Of a stretch of DNA of 42,914 nt, positions 25,391 through 33,639 are shown in pieces. This DNA is from Sedimenticola sp. (GTDB lineage Bacteria > Pseudomonadota > Gammaproteobacteria > Chromatiales > Chromatiaceae): NCBI GenBank assembly GCA_026989135.1, contig JALSJZ010000154.1:1-42914 (forward strand). Direction: 5' to 3'. Positions within the stretch are counted from its first letter, which is position 1, and each line of letters begins with the position of its first letter. The notes below the pieces were generated by a model. It had not been told where the DNA came from. It searched no databases and saw only the letters and a list, made by a program, of their open reading frames with translations. The translations under genes were made by a program, and so were the position numbers.

Positions 25391-27478
25391 TCAGTTGGCT
25401 TTGCCTATCGTCGCAACCACCTTGATCTGGCGGTTATCCGGGATCTCATTGTATGAGAGCACCTTCATGGTCAGGCCGCTCTGCTTTACAAATTTAGACA
25501 TCCAGGGGCGGATGGGTGCCGCCACCAGCAGGATACTCTCCTGCCCTGCGGTCTCTTGATGCCCCGCTGTTTCAGTCAGCGCCTGTTGCATGCGCTCTGC
25601 CAGCCCCGGCTCGAAACCTGCGGCTCCTTCCGGGGAGCTCTGCAAGGTATTCTGCAAGATTTGTTCCAATCCGGGGTCAAGCACGGCTACAGGTATTTCT
25701 TCATTAGGACCAACGAGTTGCTGCATTATTGAGCGTGACAGAGATACCCGCACAACAGCGGTCAGTGCGTCAGGATCTTGACCACGCGGTGCATGTTCCG
25801 CCAATGTTTCGGCAATGGTGCGAATATCCCGGATGGGGACGTTTTCAGATAACAGGTTCTGGAGCACCTTCAAAACCTGCCCCAAAGAGAGGGCTTTTGG
25901 TACCAGATCCTCAACCAGTTTGGGTGCACTCTGCGCCAGCGTGTCCAGCAACTGCTGTACCTCTTCATGCCCCAGCAGTTCGGAGGCATGGTTTTGCAGG
26001 ATCTCACTCAGATGTGTGGCAACCACGGTGCTGGCATCCACAACGGTGTACCCCAGGGTCTGTGCATGGTCACGCTGGCCTGGCTCAATCCAGACTGCAT
26101 CCAGGCCAAAGGTTGGATCCTTTCCTTCGATTCCCTGCAGTGTGCCAAACACCTGCCCTGGATTGATTGCAAGGTCGCGATCCGGGTGGATCTCTGCCTC
26201 CCCAATCGTCACCCCATGCAGGGAGATGCGATAGGCATTGGGGGAGAGATCAAGATTGTCACGGATATGCACCGGCTGGATAAGAAACCCAAGCTCTTGT
26301 GAGAGCTTCTTCCGCACACCTTTAATGCGGCTCATAAGCTGGCCACCCTGGTTGCGATCTACCAGGGGAATCAAACGGTAGCCTACTTCAAGGCCAATGA
26401 TGTCTACCGGCTGCACATCATCCCAACTCAGCTCTTTTTGTTGCGGTACCACCTCCTCTTCCACAGAGGGTGGCGGTGGTTGCTCTGCGGCCCGCTTTTG
26501 GCGCTGTATAATTATCCAGGCTGCGCCACCGGCAATGGAAGCCATGCTTAGAAATGCCACATTTGGCATGCCGGGGATGATCCCCATCAGCGTCAAAATG
26601 CCTGCGCTTACCGCCAGTGGTTTGGGGTCAGAAAAGAGCTGGGTTAGAACCTGCCCACCCATATCCTGCTTACCTGCCACGCGTGTCACAATAATGGCGG
26701 TAGAGGTTGAGAGCAGCAGGGAGGGGATCTGTGCAACCAGCCCATCGCCAATGGTCAGCAGAACGTAGAAACGCAGTGCGGTTGAAAAATCCAGACCATG
26801 CTGAAGTGTACCAACACCCAGCCCGCCCAGGATGTTGATAAAAAGGATAAGAATACCGGCGACCGCATCGCCCCTTACAAATTTGCTTGCACCATCCATG
26901 GCACCATAGAATGAGGCCTCTTTGGCAACATCTGCACGCTGTGTTCGAGCCTCATCCTGGTCAATCAGGCCTGAATTCAGGTCGGCATCAATCGCCATCT
27001 GTTTACCTGGCATGGCATCCAGTGTAAAGCGTGCGCTTACTTCTGAAACACGCCCTGCACCTTTGGTGACAACCACAAAGTTGATGATCACCAGAATAAA
27101 AAATACCACCAGACCCACTGCATAGTTGCCACCGATCACAAAAGAACCGAAGGCCTCAATCACCTTGCCCGCAGCATCACCTCCGTTGTGTCCCTCCAGC
27201 AAAACCACACGGGTAGAGGCGACGTTCAAGGCCAGACGCAACAGTGTGGCAACCAGTAAAAGCCCAGGAAAGACACCGAAATCAAGTGGCCGCAGGGTAT
27301 AAACAACCACCAGTAATACAATGAGTGAAAGGGCGATGTTGAAGGTGAACAGTATGTCCAATGCAATAGGCGGCATTGGCAGTACTACCATCCCCAACAT
27401 CATCAGCACAATGACTGGTGCGCCGAGGCCGCGCAGCCCAATTCGTTTTACAGACTCAAGCAGAGCTGTGGTATTCAT
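25391..27478 (-). CDS. flhA: Flagellar export gate protein FlhA
   Basis: FlhA forms the nonameric ring of the flagellar type III export gate and couples the proton gradient to export. The 695 residues match the family length: about eight N-terminal membrane helices (to about 310) with the conserved cytoplasmic stretch DAMPGKQMAIDADLNSGLID between them, then a large cytosolic domain that docks substrates and chaperones (about 350-695). The ATG at 27478 is the family-like start (MNTTALLESVKRIG). It is 63 bases after flhB and 89 before flhF. Confidence 0.97.
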   Translation of the reverse strand: MNTTALLESVKRIGLRGLGAPVIVLMMLGMVVLPMPPIALDILFTFNIALSLIVLLVVVYTLRPLDFGVFPGLLLVATLLRLALNVASTRVVLLEGHNGGDAAGKVIEAFGSFVIGGNYAVGLVVFFILVIINFVVVTKGAGRVSEVSARFTLDAMPGKQMAIDADLNSGLIDQDEARTQRADVAKEASFYGAMDGASKFVRGDAVAGILILFINILGGLGVGTLQHGLDFSTALRFYVLLTIGDGLVAQIPSLLLSTSTAIIVTRVAGKQDMGGQVLTQLFSDPKPLAVSAGILTLMGIIPGMPNVAFLSMASIAGGAAWIIIQRQKRAAEQPPPPSVEEEVVPQQKELSWDDVQPVDIIGLEVGYRLIPLVDRNQGGQLMSRIKGVRKKLSQELGFLIQPVHIRDNLDLSPNAYRISLHGVTIGEAEIHPDRDLAINPGQVFGTLQGIEGKDPTFGLDAVWIEPGQRDHAQTLGYTVVDASTVVATHLSEILQNHASELLGHEEVQQLLDTLAQSAPKLVEDLVPKALSLGQVLKVLQNLLSENVPIRDIRTIAETLAEHAPRGQDPDALTAVVRVSLSRSIMQQLVGPNEEIPVAVLDPGLEQILQNTLQSSPEGAAGFEPGLAERMQQALTETAGHQETAGQESILLVAAPIRPWMSKFVKQSGLTMKVLSYNEIPDNRQIKVVATIGKAN

Positions 27479-27541
27479 CTGTTGCAGAACCTGGTTGTTG
27501 GGCTGACTGTCTTTTGATACAGCGCCTCATGGCAAATCATG

Positions 27542-28675
27542 TTAATCATGTTGATACTCTTCCGGAACAGGGAAATCATCAGGCATCAGTGGCATGTCAC
27601 CACCATTCTTACGATAGATCTGAAGCTGAAATACATAGGCCAGCAGCTTTGCTACAGCAAGATAGAGGCCAGTAGGGATGCTGTGGTTTATCTCTGTACT
27701 AAAATAGATGGCGCGCGCCAACATGGGTGACTCTATCAGCAGAACATTATTCTCTTGGGCAATCTTTTTAATATTGGCTGCAACCAGCTCTTTACCTTTG
27801 GCAACAACCTTTGGGGCGGCCATAGAGTCCTGATCATACTTAATCGCCACTGCATAATGTGTTGGATTGGTCACAACCACATCAGCCTTTGGCACTTCGC
27901 CCATCATCCGACGTTGAGCCATCTCGCGTTGCAGGGCCCGTATGCGGCTTTTTACTTCGGGGCGGCCTTCTGTGTTTTTCATCTCATCACGCACCTCCTG
28001 TCGGGTCATGCGCATTTGACGTTTGTGATCCCAGAGTTGAAAAGGGATGTCCATTAGTGCAATCAGAATAAGTGTAGAGGACAGTATGATGAAAGAGCTT
28101 CCAACCAGTGAACCAACCTCTGCCAACGCTGGGGTGATCTCCAGTTGGCTAAGGCTCATCAGGTCACCTATTGAAAGCCAAAGGATGCTCCCTGTGGCAG
28201 TGGCAATAAGCACAAATTTCAGCAGTGCCTTAACCAGCTCCATCAACCCTTTTAGAGAGAAGACCCGTTTCATTCCGGTTATCGGGTTGAGCTTGTTAAA
28301 CTTCGGTGCAATCGCCTGCATGCTAAAGGCAAGGCCACCGAGAGATACCGAGGCCAGGATAGCAATAGCCATTAAAATAAGGAAAAAGGGAGCCAGCATC
28401 CATAACGCATCCTGAAGGGCATCAGAGAGGTGCACCAACATGGCCATAGGGTCATACAGATCATCTCTTTTGAGAGAGAAATTATTGGTCATCAGACCTC
28501 TTAATCCCTGTTCAAAATGATCGCTCATGGTTACCAGCGAAATTGCACCCGCTAATGTCACGGCCATTGTGTTCAGCTCTCTTGAACGGGCAACCTGTGA
28601 TTTTTTCCTGGCATCCTCCAGCTTTTTGGCTGTGGGTTCCTCTGTTTTCTCCTGCCCATCTTTGTTTTCAGCCAT
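27542..28675 (-). CDS. flhB: Flagellar export switch protein FlhB
   Basis: FlhB controls the switch from rod-hook to filament export. The 377 residues contain the N-terminal EKTEEPTAKKLEDARKKSQV signature, four membrane helices (about 30-215) and a cytoplasmic domain with the self-cleaving NPTH site in DVVVTNPTHYAVAIKY (near residue 268). The C-terminal tail is short and acidic. The gene starts three bases after fliR and is intact. It is placed between fliR and flhA as in other polar-flagellum operons. Confidence 0.97.
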   Translation of the reverse strand: MAENKDGQEKTEEPTAKKLEDARKKSQVARSRELNTMAVTLAGAISLVTMSDHFEQGLRGLMTNNFSLKRDDLYDPMAMLVHLSDALQDALWMLAPFFLILMAIAILASVSLGGLAFSMQAIAPKFNKLNPITGMKRVFSLKGLMELVKALLKFVLIATATGSILWLSIGDLMSLSQLEITPALAEVGSLVGSSFIILSSTLILIALMDIPFQLWDHKRQMRMTRQEVRDEMKNTEGRPEVKSRIRALQREMAQRRMMGEVPKADVVVTNPTHYAVAIKYDQDSMAAPKVVAKGKELVAANIKKIAQENNVLLIESPMLARAIYFSTEINHSIPTGLYLAVAKLLAYVFQLQIYRKNGGDMPLMPDDFPVPEEYQHD

Positions 28676-28678
28676 GGC

Positions 28679-29458
28679 TCATCTCACAATCTGCAGGTGG
28701 TGCATTAAGAATTGAAAACTTTCACTCACCAATTCACCAAAATTGTGTAATACGTTGGGCAGGGTTGCCCACATGACCACAAAGCCAATCATCATGGTCA
28801 TTGGAAAGCCTACGGCAAATATATTGAGCTGTGGTGCCGCACGCGTGATGATGCCCATACCTAAATTGACCACAAGCAGTGCAGTAACGAGTGGCAATGC
28901 TATTAAAAGCCCGCCTGAAAATACCCGGCCACCCCATATGGCAATATCCCACAACGTGTTTCTTGATAGTCCATCCACTGCTATTGGTACGGTTTGGAAA
29001 CTATCGATAACCAGTTCGATAAGAATCAGATGGCCATTGAGAGTCAGAAAAAGCAGGGTGACCAAAATCAGGTAGAATTGTGAAACCACAGGCACCTGGA
29101 CGCCATTTTGTGGATCCATCATTGAGGCAAACCCCAGCCCCATGCTATACGCCATAACCTGGCCGGCAAAGACTACAGCGGCAAATACAAGCTGTAGCAT
29201 GAAGCCCATCATCACCCCAATGGCGATCTGCTGTAGTGCAATCAACATGGCTTCATGGCTAAAGGTTTCAACCACAGGTGCTGGTGGCAGTATTGGCATT
29301 ACAATCAGGGTAATCACCAGCGTCAAGGCTGCACGCCAACGCACGGGAACCTGACGGGAAGCAAAGATCGGGGCTGCCATAAAAACTGCACCAATACGCA
29401 TCAACGGCCAGAGAAAACCGGCCAGATAGGAGGCTATAGCTGTTTCAGAAAATACCAT
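28679..29458 (-). CDS. fliR: Flagellar export gate protein FliR
   Basis: FliR is a core subunit of the FliPQR export pore. The 259-residue hydrophobic product has several membrane-inserted helical segments and the conserved FLWPLMRIGAVFMAAPIF near the N-terminus and SMMDPQNGVQVPVVSQFY in the middle (about residue 110), a typical FliR signature. It starts 17 bases after fliQ and ends three bases before flhB, so translation is likely coupled through this part of the operon. Confidence 0.96.
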   Translation of the reverse strand: MVFSETAIASYLAGFLWPLMRIGAVFMAAPIFASRQVPVRWRAALTLVITLIVMPILPPAPVVETFSHEAMLIALQQIAIGVMMGFMLQLVFAAVVFAGQVMAYSMGLGFASMMDPQNGVQVPVVSQFYLILVTLLFLTLNGHLILIELVIDSFQTVPIAVDGLSRNTLWDIAIWGGRVFSGGLLIALPLVTALLVVNLGMGIITRAAPQLNIFAVGFPMTMMIGFVVMWATLPNVLHNFGELVSESFQFLMHHLQIVR

Positions 29459-29475
29459 TCACTTAGCCAACCTGG

Positions 29476-29745
29476 TTACCCTATTAGCGATGGAATGCTT
29501 TTGATTAACTGTTCTGTGTACCCTGTAATAACCCGCAATAACCATGGCCCTGTCATCATTAATACCAGCACGACAACCATTAGTTTTGGTACAAAACTTA
29601 ATGTCATCTCATTGATTTGGGTGGCGGCCTGAAACATGGCAATCAGCAGGCCAATAGCCAGGGCAGACAGCAGAATAGGTGCTGAGAGCAGGGTGATTAC
29701 TTCAAGTGCCTGTTGGCCAATATTGATTACGGTGTCTGCATCCAT
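29476..29745 (-). CDS. fliQ: Flagellar export gate protein FliQ
   Basis: FliQ is the small two-helix subunit of the FliPQR pore. The 89 residues, two hydrophobic hairpin helices (about 15-40 and 50-75) and the conserved ALLIGLLIAMFQAATQINE-like segment (here LAIGLLIAMFQAATQINEM) are diagnostic. An AGGGG ribosome binding site lies nine or so bases before the ATG at 29745. Immediately upstream of it stands a 20-base perfect palindrome in the 74-base fliP-fliQ gap. Confidence 0.96.
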   Translation of the reverse strand: MDADTVINIGQQALEVITLLSAPILLSALAIGLLIAMFQAATQINEMTLSFVPKLMVVVLVLMMTGPWLLRVITGYTEQLIKSIPSLIG

Positions 29746-29761
29746 TATGTTGCACCCCTGT

Positions 29762-29781
29762 TAACAGGCAGCTGCCTGTTA
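29762..29781. repeat. 20-base perfect palindrome between fliP and fliQ
   Basis: TAACAGGCAGCTGCCTGTTA is its own reverse complement. In the operon mRNA it would form an 8-bp stem with an AGCT loop, ending one base before the fliQ ribosome binding site. No T-tract follows, so it is not a normal terminator. It may be an mRNA processing or translation control element, or a protein-binding site. Confidence 0.7.
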
Positions 29782-29819
29782 TAGATTGCGGTTACCTGTA
29801 AGGGTCAATCGTTGTTCAG

Positions 29820-30548
29820 TTATGTATAAAAACTTGATGCCAGTGTTCCAAGCACTAATGCCCATCCATCAACCAGCACAAAAAGCATGATTTTAAAAGG
29901 CAGGGATATAATCAATGGTGAGAGCATCATCATCCCCATTGACATCAATACACTGGCCACAACCAGGTCGATGATTAAAAATGGGATAAAAAGTAAAAAG
30001 CCAATTTGAAAAGCGGTCTTCAGCTCGCTGGTGGCAAAGGCGGGCATTAACAGAGAGAAGGGTGTCTGCTCCGGTGATTCAATCTCTTCATGTCCGGCAA
30101 TTTCTGCAAACAGCATCAGGTCATTGTCTCGTGTTTGGGCTAACATAAATTCACGAATGGGTGCTTTTGCATTATCAATGGCCTGGGTGGTTGAGATCTC
30201 TTCATTCAGGTAGGGTTGCAGTGCGGCGCTGTTCATTTCATCAAACACCGGGGTCATGATGAAGAAGGTTAAAAACAGGGCCAAGCCAATTATTATTTGA
30301 TTTGAGGGTGTTTGAGCCGTACCTAATGCCTGACGCAATATAGCCAACACAATAACAATGCGTGCAAATGAGGTCATCATCATGAGTGCACCTGGCAGCA
30401 GGCTCATAATGGTCATGAAAAGCAGAATCTGTATGGTCAGTGAATAGCTTTGACCTCCATCCTCTGTGGTGGTTACTGTCAGTGCCTCCAACCCTGGCGC
30501 AGCCTGACCTATAACGGGAAATAACAACAGTAGAAGAAGCAATTTCAC
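29820..30548 (-). CDS. fliP: Flagellar export gate protein FliP
   Basis: FliP forms the ring of the FliPQR export pore. The 242 residues include a cleavable signal peptide (about 1-16, ending GQAA), a periplasmic-side segment, and four membrane helices with the conserved [20 protein letters not shown] and [20 protein letters not shown] signatures. The start is a GTG that overlaps the fliO stop by four bases. It is intact and of family length. Confidence 0.97.
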   Translation of the reverse strand: MKLLLLLLLFPVIGQAAPGLEALTVTTTEDGGQSYSLTIQILLFMTIMSLLPGALMMMTSFARIVIVLAILRQALGTAQTPSNQIIIGLALFLTFFIMTPVFDEMNSAALQPYLNEEISTTQAIDNAKAPIREFMLAQTRDNDLMLFAEIAGHEEIESPEQTPFSLLMPAFATSELKTAFQIGFLLFIPFLIIDLVVASVLMSMGMMMLSPLIISLPFKIMLFVLVDGWALVLGTLASSFYT

Positions 30549-30970
30549 TGCTGCTTCTCCTGTAATGCAGTTTTCAGTTGCTGCTTAAATTCTGGATCAT
30601 TATCAGCTGCTGCATTCCACTCCTCCTTTGAAAGCACATGCAGTGTTTGAATCCGCCCGGGTGAGACGCCAACCAGCAGGCGGGTCTCTCCCACTTGCAG
30701 GAGCACGGCTCGCTCTCGTGCACCCAGTGAGATGCCCCCAACGATAGTGACTACCCCTTTTCCTATGTTAGGCAGCCCACCAAAACGGCGCAAAAGCCAA
30801 CCCAGCCCAACAATGAGTGCAAGCACTAAAGCCAGGCCGGCTGCGGTGTTGGCAAGGTGGCTGCTATCCAGTGGCAGATCGACTAGAGGTGCCGGCGTTT
30901 TGCTGTCGGCCTCTACAGCGATCAATGAAGATGGCAGCAACAGGAGAGGTGTTATCAGGAGGCGGTTCAT
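30545..30970 (-). CDS. fliO: Flagellar assembly protein FliO
   Basis: FliO helps assemble FliP rings. The 141 residues have an N-terminal signal or anchor, a short periplasmic stretch and one clear membrane helix (about 43-62, [20 protein letters not shown]). A small cytoplasmic domain follows with the conserved GERxVLLQVGxxxLLVGVxPG pattern (here [20 protein letters not shown]). The tail is Gln-rich. It overlaps fliN and fliP by four bases each. Confidence 0.94.
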   Translation of the reverse strand: MNRLLITPLLLLPSSLIAVEADSKTPAPLVDLPLDSSHLANTAAGLALVLALIVGLGWLLRRFGGLPNIGKGVVTIVGGISLGARERAVLLQVGETRLLVGVSPGRIQTLHVLSKEEWNAAADNDPEFKQQLKTALQEKQQ

Positions 30971-31398
30971 TGCAATCTCTTAACCCTGTCTGCTGCGCTG
31001 ATGACATCGGTCAGGCGTATGCCAAACTTTTCATTTACTACGACAACCTCTCCCTGGGCAATCAAGGTTCCGTTCACCAGTACATCCATTGGCTCTCCAG
31101 CCAGCCTGTCCAGCTCTACAACTGAGCCTTGATTAAGCTGGAGCAGGTTGCGAATGTTTATGCGGGTACGCCCGATCTCCATAGAGATTGTGATCGGTAC
31201 ATCCAGGAGAGACTCCAGGTTTACATCCATATTGCCTGTTGCTGCTGCGTCCGGTTCCAATTTCTGAAACTGTGCAGATTCAGCTGCGGCAGGTTCTGTT
31301 GGCGTATCATCTGCCCCCGTGTCTCCTGACTCCTCAAGTGCGGCGGCCCATTCATCGGCCAGTGCTTCATTTGGATCAACGTTTTCATCACTCATCAT
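30967..31398 (-). CDS. fliN: Flagellar switch protein FliN
   Basis: FliN is the lowest part of the C-ring and takes part in switching and in binding the export ATPase complex. The 143 residues have an acidic N-terminal half (about 1-60, rich in Asp, Glu and Ala) and a C-terminal SpoA domain with LLDVPITISMEIGRT, LLQLNQGSVVELDRLAGEPM and VVVNEKFGIRLTDVIS. Two adjacent ATGs are possible; GGAG is seven bases before the second (31395), so this one may be used. The gene starts about 23 bases after fliM and overlaps fliO. Confidence 0.96.
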   Translation of the reverse strand: MMSDENVDPNEALADEWAAALEESGDTGADDTPTEPAAAESAQFQKLEPDAAATGNMDVNLESLLDVPITISMEIGRTRINIRNLLQLNQGSVVELDRLAGEPMDVLVNGTLIAQGEVVVVNEKFGIRLTDVISAADRVKRLQ

Positions 31399-31421
31399 AA
31401 ATCTCCACTATAAATCGTGGT

Positions 31422-32426
31422 TCACTTCTTGATAATTTCTAATGCAGAAGTCACTCTTTGCTGTTTATGCCACTCAGCAAGTTTTATGGCATAGCAACCT
31501 TCTGATATCCCGAGTTGCCCCTTGAATATCGGTATATCCGCAGCACAGACATCCAGCAGATCAGGTATGTCCATCGGAATAATATCCCCCGCTTTAAGTG
31601 CTGCAAGATCCTTCATGCTGATTTCTGCTTGCCCCAGCCGGCTGACCAGTTCGACTTCAGATTCAAGAAACTGCTCTTTTAGTGCAATTGCCCAGCGGTC
31701 ATCCCGCTCACCTCTATCACTTTGAATTCCGGCATCCAGTAGTTCACGAATAGGTTCCAGCATTGAGTAGGGCAGGGTGAGGTAGAGGTCTCCGCCACCT
31801 GTTTCAAGGTCAATGTGAAAAGCAGTGACCACCACTACCTCTGTTGGGCTTACGATATTTGCAAACTGGGGGTTTACCTCAGATCCAACATATTCAAATT
31901 TCAGATCCATCACCAGCTTCCATGCCTCCTGGAGATCTTTAAACACAAGCTCCAAAAGCATTTGAACCACTCGAATCTCCGTAGGTGTAAATTCACGGCC
32001 TTCAATTTTTGTATGGAAACGGCCTGTGCCACCAAAGTAGTTATCCACCACACAGAACACTAATTTTGGATCAAGCACACAGAGCCCCTGACCTCGCAGG
32101 GGAGGGACCCTTATAACGTTCAAGCTGGTGGGAACAAACAGGCTATGCACAAATTCAGAGAATTTGAGCATCTGTACGCCTGATACAGAGATGTCTGCCG
32201 TGCGGCGAAGCATGTTGAAAAGGCTGGTTCGAAAATGGCGTGCAAAGCGCTCGTTTATCATCTCCAGGGTTGGAAGGCGACCACGGACAATGCGATCCTG
32301 GCTACCAAAATCATAAGAGGATGGCTCACCATCATCAGCACCGGACTCTGTCTCTACATCACCATTATCAACACCGTGCAGCAGTGCATCAATTTCGTCT
32401 TGTGACAGCAGGTCGTTTGCACTCAT
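31422..32426 (-). CDS. fliM: Flagellar switch protein FliM
   Basis: FliM is the C-ring protein that binds phospho-CheY. The 334 residues begin with the CheY-binding peptide LLSQDEIDALLHG, followed by the middle domain (about 45-235) with ISVSGVQMLKFSEFVHSL and FVPTSLNVIR, and a C-terminal SpoA domain (about 255-330). The length and all landmarks fit. It starts four bases after fliL. Confidence 0.97.
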   Translation of the reverse strand: MSANDLLSQDEIDALLHGVDNGDVETESGADDGEPSSYDFGSQDRIVRGRLPTLEMINERFARHFRTSLFNMLRRTADISVSGVQMLKFSEFVHSLFVPTSLNVIRVPPLRGQGLCVLDPKLVFCVVDNYFGGTGRFHTKIEGREFTPTEIRVVQMLLELVFKDLQEAWKLVMDLKFEYVGSEVNPQFANIVSPTEVVVVTAFHIDLETGGGDLYLTLPYSMLEPIRELLDAGIQSDRGERDDRWAIALKEQFLESEVELVSRLGQAEISMKDLAALKAGDIIPMDIPDLLDVCAADIPIFKGQLGISEGCYAIKLAEWHKQQRVTSALEIIKK

Positions 32427-32430
32427 GATA

Positions 32431-32976
32431 TTATTGCATTACAAAACTGGTGAAAAAAACAGCCTCTACAGTCCCTGTGCCACCCTGCTCATCTATAATG
32501 CGTTGCAGCTCTTTTAACACATCTGCCTGTAGCTTCTCCTTTCCTTCTCGGGTTGCTAAATCAGATGCTGTTCGGCTCCCAAACAGTTTCAAAAAGTGGT
32601 GTCGAATCATTGGGTCGTTATGTTTTAAAAACTCAATCAGATCTTCACTACGTGTTAGTGCCTGAATCCCAATCTGAAGCATCTTTGATCTGCCTTTGCC
32701 ATCAGGTGATAAATTAACCACAAACACAGGCTTGAAATCCTGATAGAGAGCAGGGCCTTTTTCCTCCTCTTGCACATCTGTTTTTTCCTCTTCATCGCCT
32801 TGGGTTGTCTCTTGGCTCTTATCTTCATCAGAAGGTGCTAGCAGAAAATAGGTGGTACCTACGGCAACCCCTATAAGCAACAGCACGCCAAATCCAATAA
32901 TCAGGATTTTTTTCCACGGTACCGGGGCTTTCTCAGTACCAAGATCCAGCTCATCATCAAGTGATTCATCATTCAT
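32431..32976 (-). CDS. fliL: Flagellar basal body protein FliL
   Basis: FliL is an inner membrane protein that surrounds and supports the stator. The 181-residue product has a short acidic cytoplasmic start (MNDESLDDELDLG), one membrane helix (about 21-45), a highly acidic linker rich in Glu, Asp and Lys, and a periplasmic FliL domain with PVFVVNLSPDGKGRSKMLQI and LSRTASDLATREGKEKL-like sequence ending in FFTSFVMQ. I set the start at the ATG at 32976, with AAGGG upstream; a longer frame to 33018 would run into a sigma-54 promoter. It is the first gene of the long motility block. Confidence 0.94.
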   Translation of the reverse strand: MNDESLDDELDLGTEKAPVPWKKILIIGFGVLLLIGVAVGTTYFLLAPSDEDKSQETTQGDEEEKTDVQEEEKGPALYQDFKPVFVVNLSPDGKGRSKMLQIGIQALTRSEDLIEFLKHNDPMIRHHFLKLFGSRTASDLATREGKEKLQADVLKELQRIIDEQGGTGTVEAVFFTSFVMQ

Positions 32977-33010
32977 TTTTGTATACCCTTTAAATCCCGC
33001 AATTGAAAAA

Positions 33011-33026
33011 TGCAACAATCATGCCT
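33011..33026 (-). promoter_or_regulatory. Sigma-54 promoter for the fliL operon
   Basis: Reading the minus strand, AGGCATGATTGTTGCA matches the sigma-54 consensus TGGCACGNNNNTTGCA at 10 of 12 fixed positions, with GG and GC exactly ten bases apart. The transcription start would fall near 33000, about 25 bases before the fliL ATG at 32976. Sigma-54 control of fliL operons is known in Pseudomonas and Vibrio (with FleQ/FlrC activators). Confidence 0.75.
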
Positions 33027-33235
33027 CTTTGCGAAAAGATGGTTTTTTTACTTGTTATTCAGTGTCTTAGAATGCTGAATTGAAGTAATGCCAGGGTATT
33101 GACTAGCGAAGTCAGGGGGGTGACAAAATTATGGCGCTGTAAATGTCCCCCTGTCATTTTATGCGCATATTATTAGAGGTATTGAAGCTCAGATGATGGC
33201 AGCTCATGAGGTGTTTGATGTCGCACTATCAGTGC

Positions 33236-33551
33236 TGTTAATGGCCAATTAAACTGACCCACCTACGGCCAATAATTTTGACCCACCCCAGGGTGTTATT
33301 TTGGCCAAAAGGCCATAACCTTCCTGCCAGGTTTTTCAGGCGGGAGCAGAATATTGGTAAGGTGGACAATGATTCATAAAATCAAAGCGTTATACGATGA
33401 TGGCAAAGGGCTCTCCAAGCGAGCCATTGCCAGGAAGTTTGGTCTTTCCAGGAATACGGTAAAGAAGTAGCTGGGAATGAGTGAGAAGGAAATTGAGAGC
33501 CGGCAGGCGGATCCCTCCAGAGCCTGTTTTCTTTACTTATCAGCTAGTTAA
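33236..33551 (+). mobile_element. Left-end remnant of an IS21-family insertion sequence
   Basis: Two tandem 21-base repeats, 33243-33263 and 33267-33287 (GGCCAATNNNNNTGACCCACC pattern), stand 24 bases apart, as at IS21-family ends. They are followed by the start of an istA-like gene at 33369. The element appears to begin near TGTTAATGG (33236), and the recognisable part stops near 33520. There is no istB and no right end before the PEP-CTERM gene. The rest of 33019-33640 holds the fliL promoter, an imperfect G/C-run inverted repeat at about 33106-33150, and nothing else I can identify. Confidence 0.72.
33369..33551 (+). pseudogene. Truncated istA (IS21-family transposase) fragment
   Basis: The first 33 codons encode MIHKIKALYDDGKGLSKRAI and continue into ARKFGLSRNTVKK, the helix-turn-helix start of IS21-type IstA. 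An in-frame TAG at 33468-33470 stops it. Beyond this stop the same frame continues with LGMSEKEIESRQADPSR, which again looks like IstA, so the TAG replaced what is usually a Tyr codon. After DPSR (about 33521) the similarity ends and the frame closes at a TAA at 33549. The gene is therefore broken by both a nonsense change and loss of most of its length. Confidence 0.72.
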
Positions 33552-33639
33552 ACGATAACTCAGTGCGAAAATGAACTCCGAAACTTGAGTTAGGTAATTT
33601 CCCATTCAGAAAGTAGCCGGGTTGCCTGCGGGTCTGTTT

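Noticed and set aside
33106-33150. Imperfect inverted repeat GTCAGGGGG / CCCCCTGTC between fliL and the IS remnant
   Set aside because: It has a mismatch, a 27-base loop and only a short T-stretch. It could be part of a decayed mobile element, but I cannot support a specific call.
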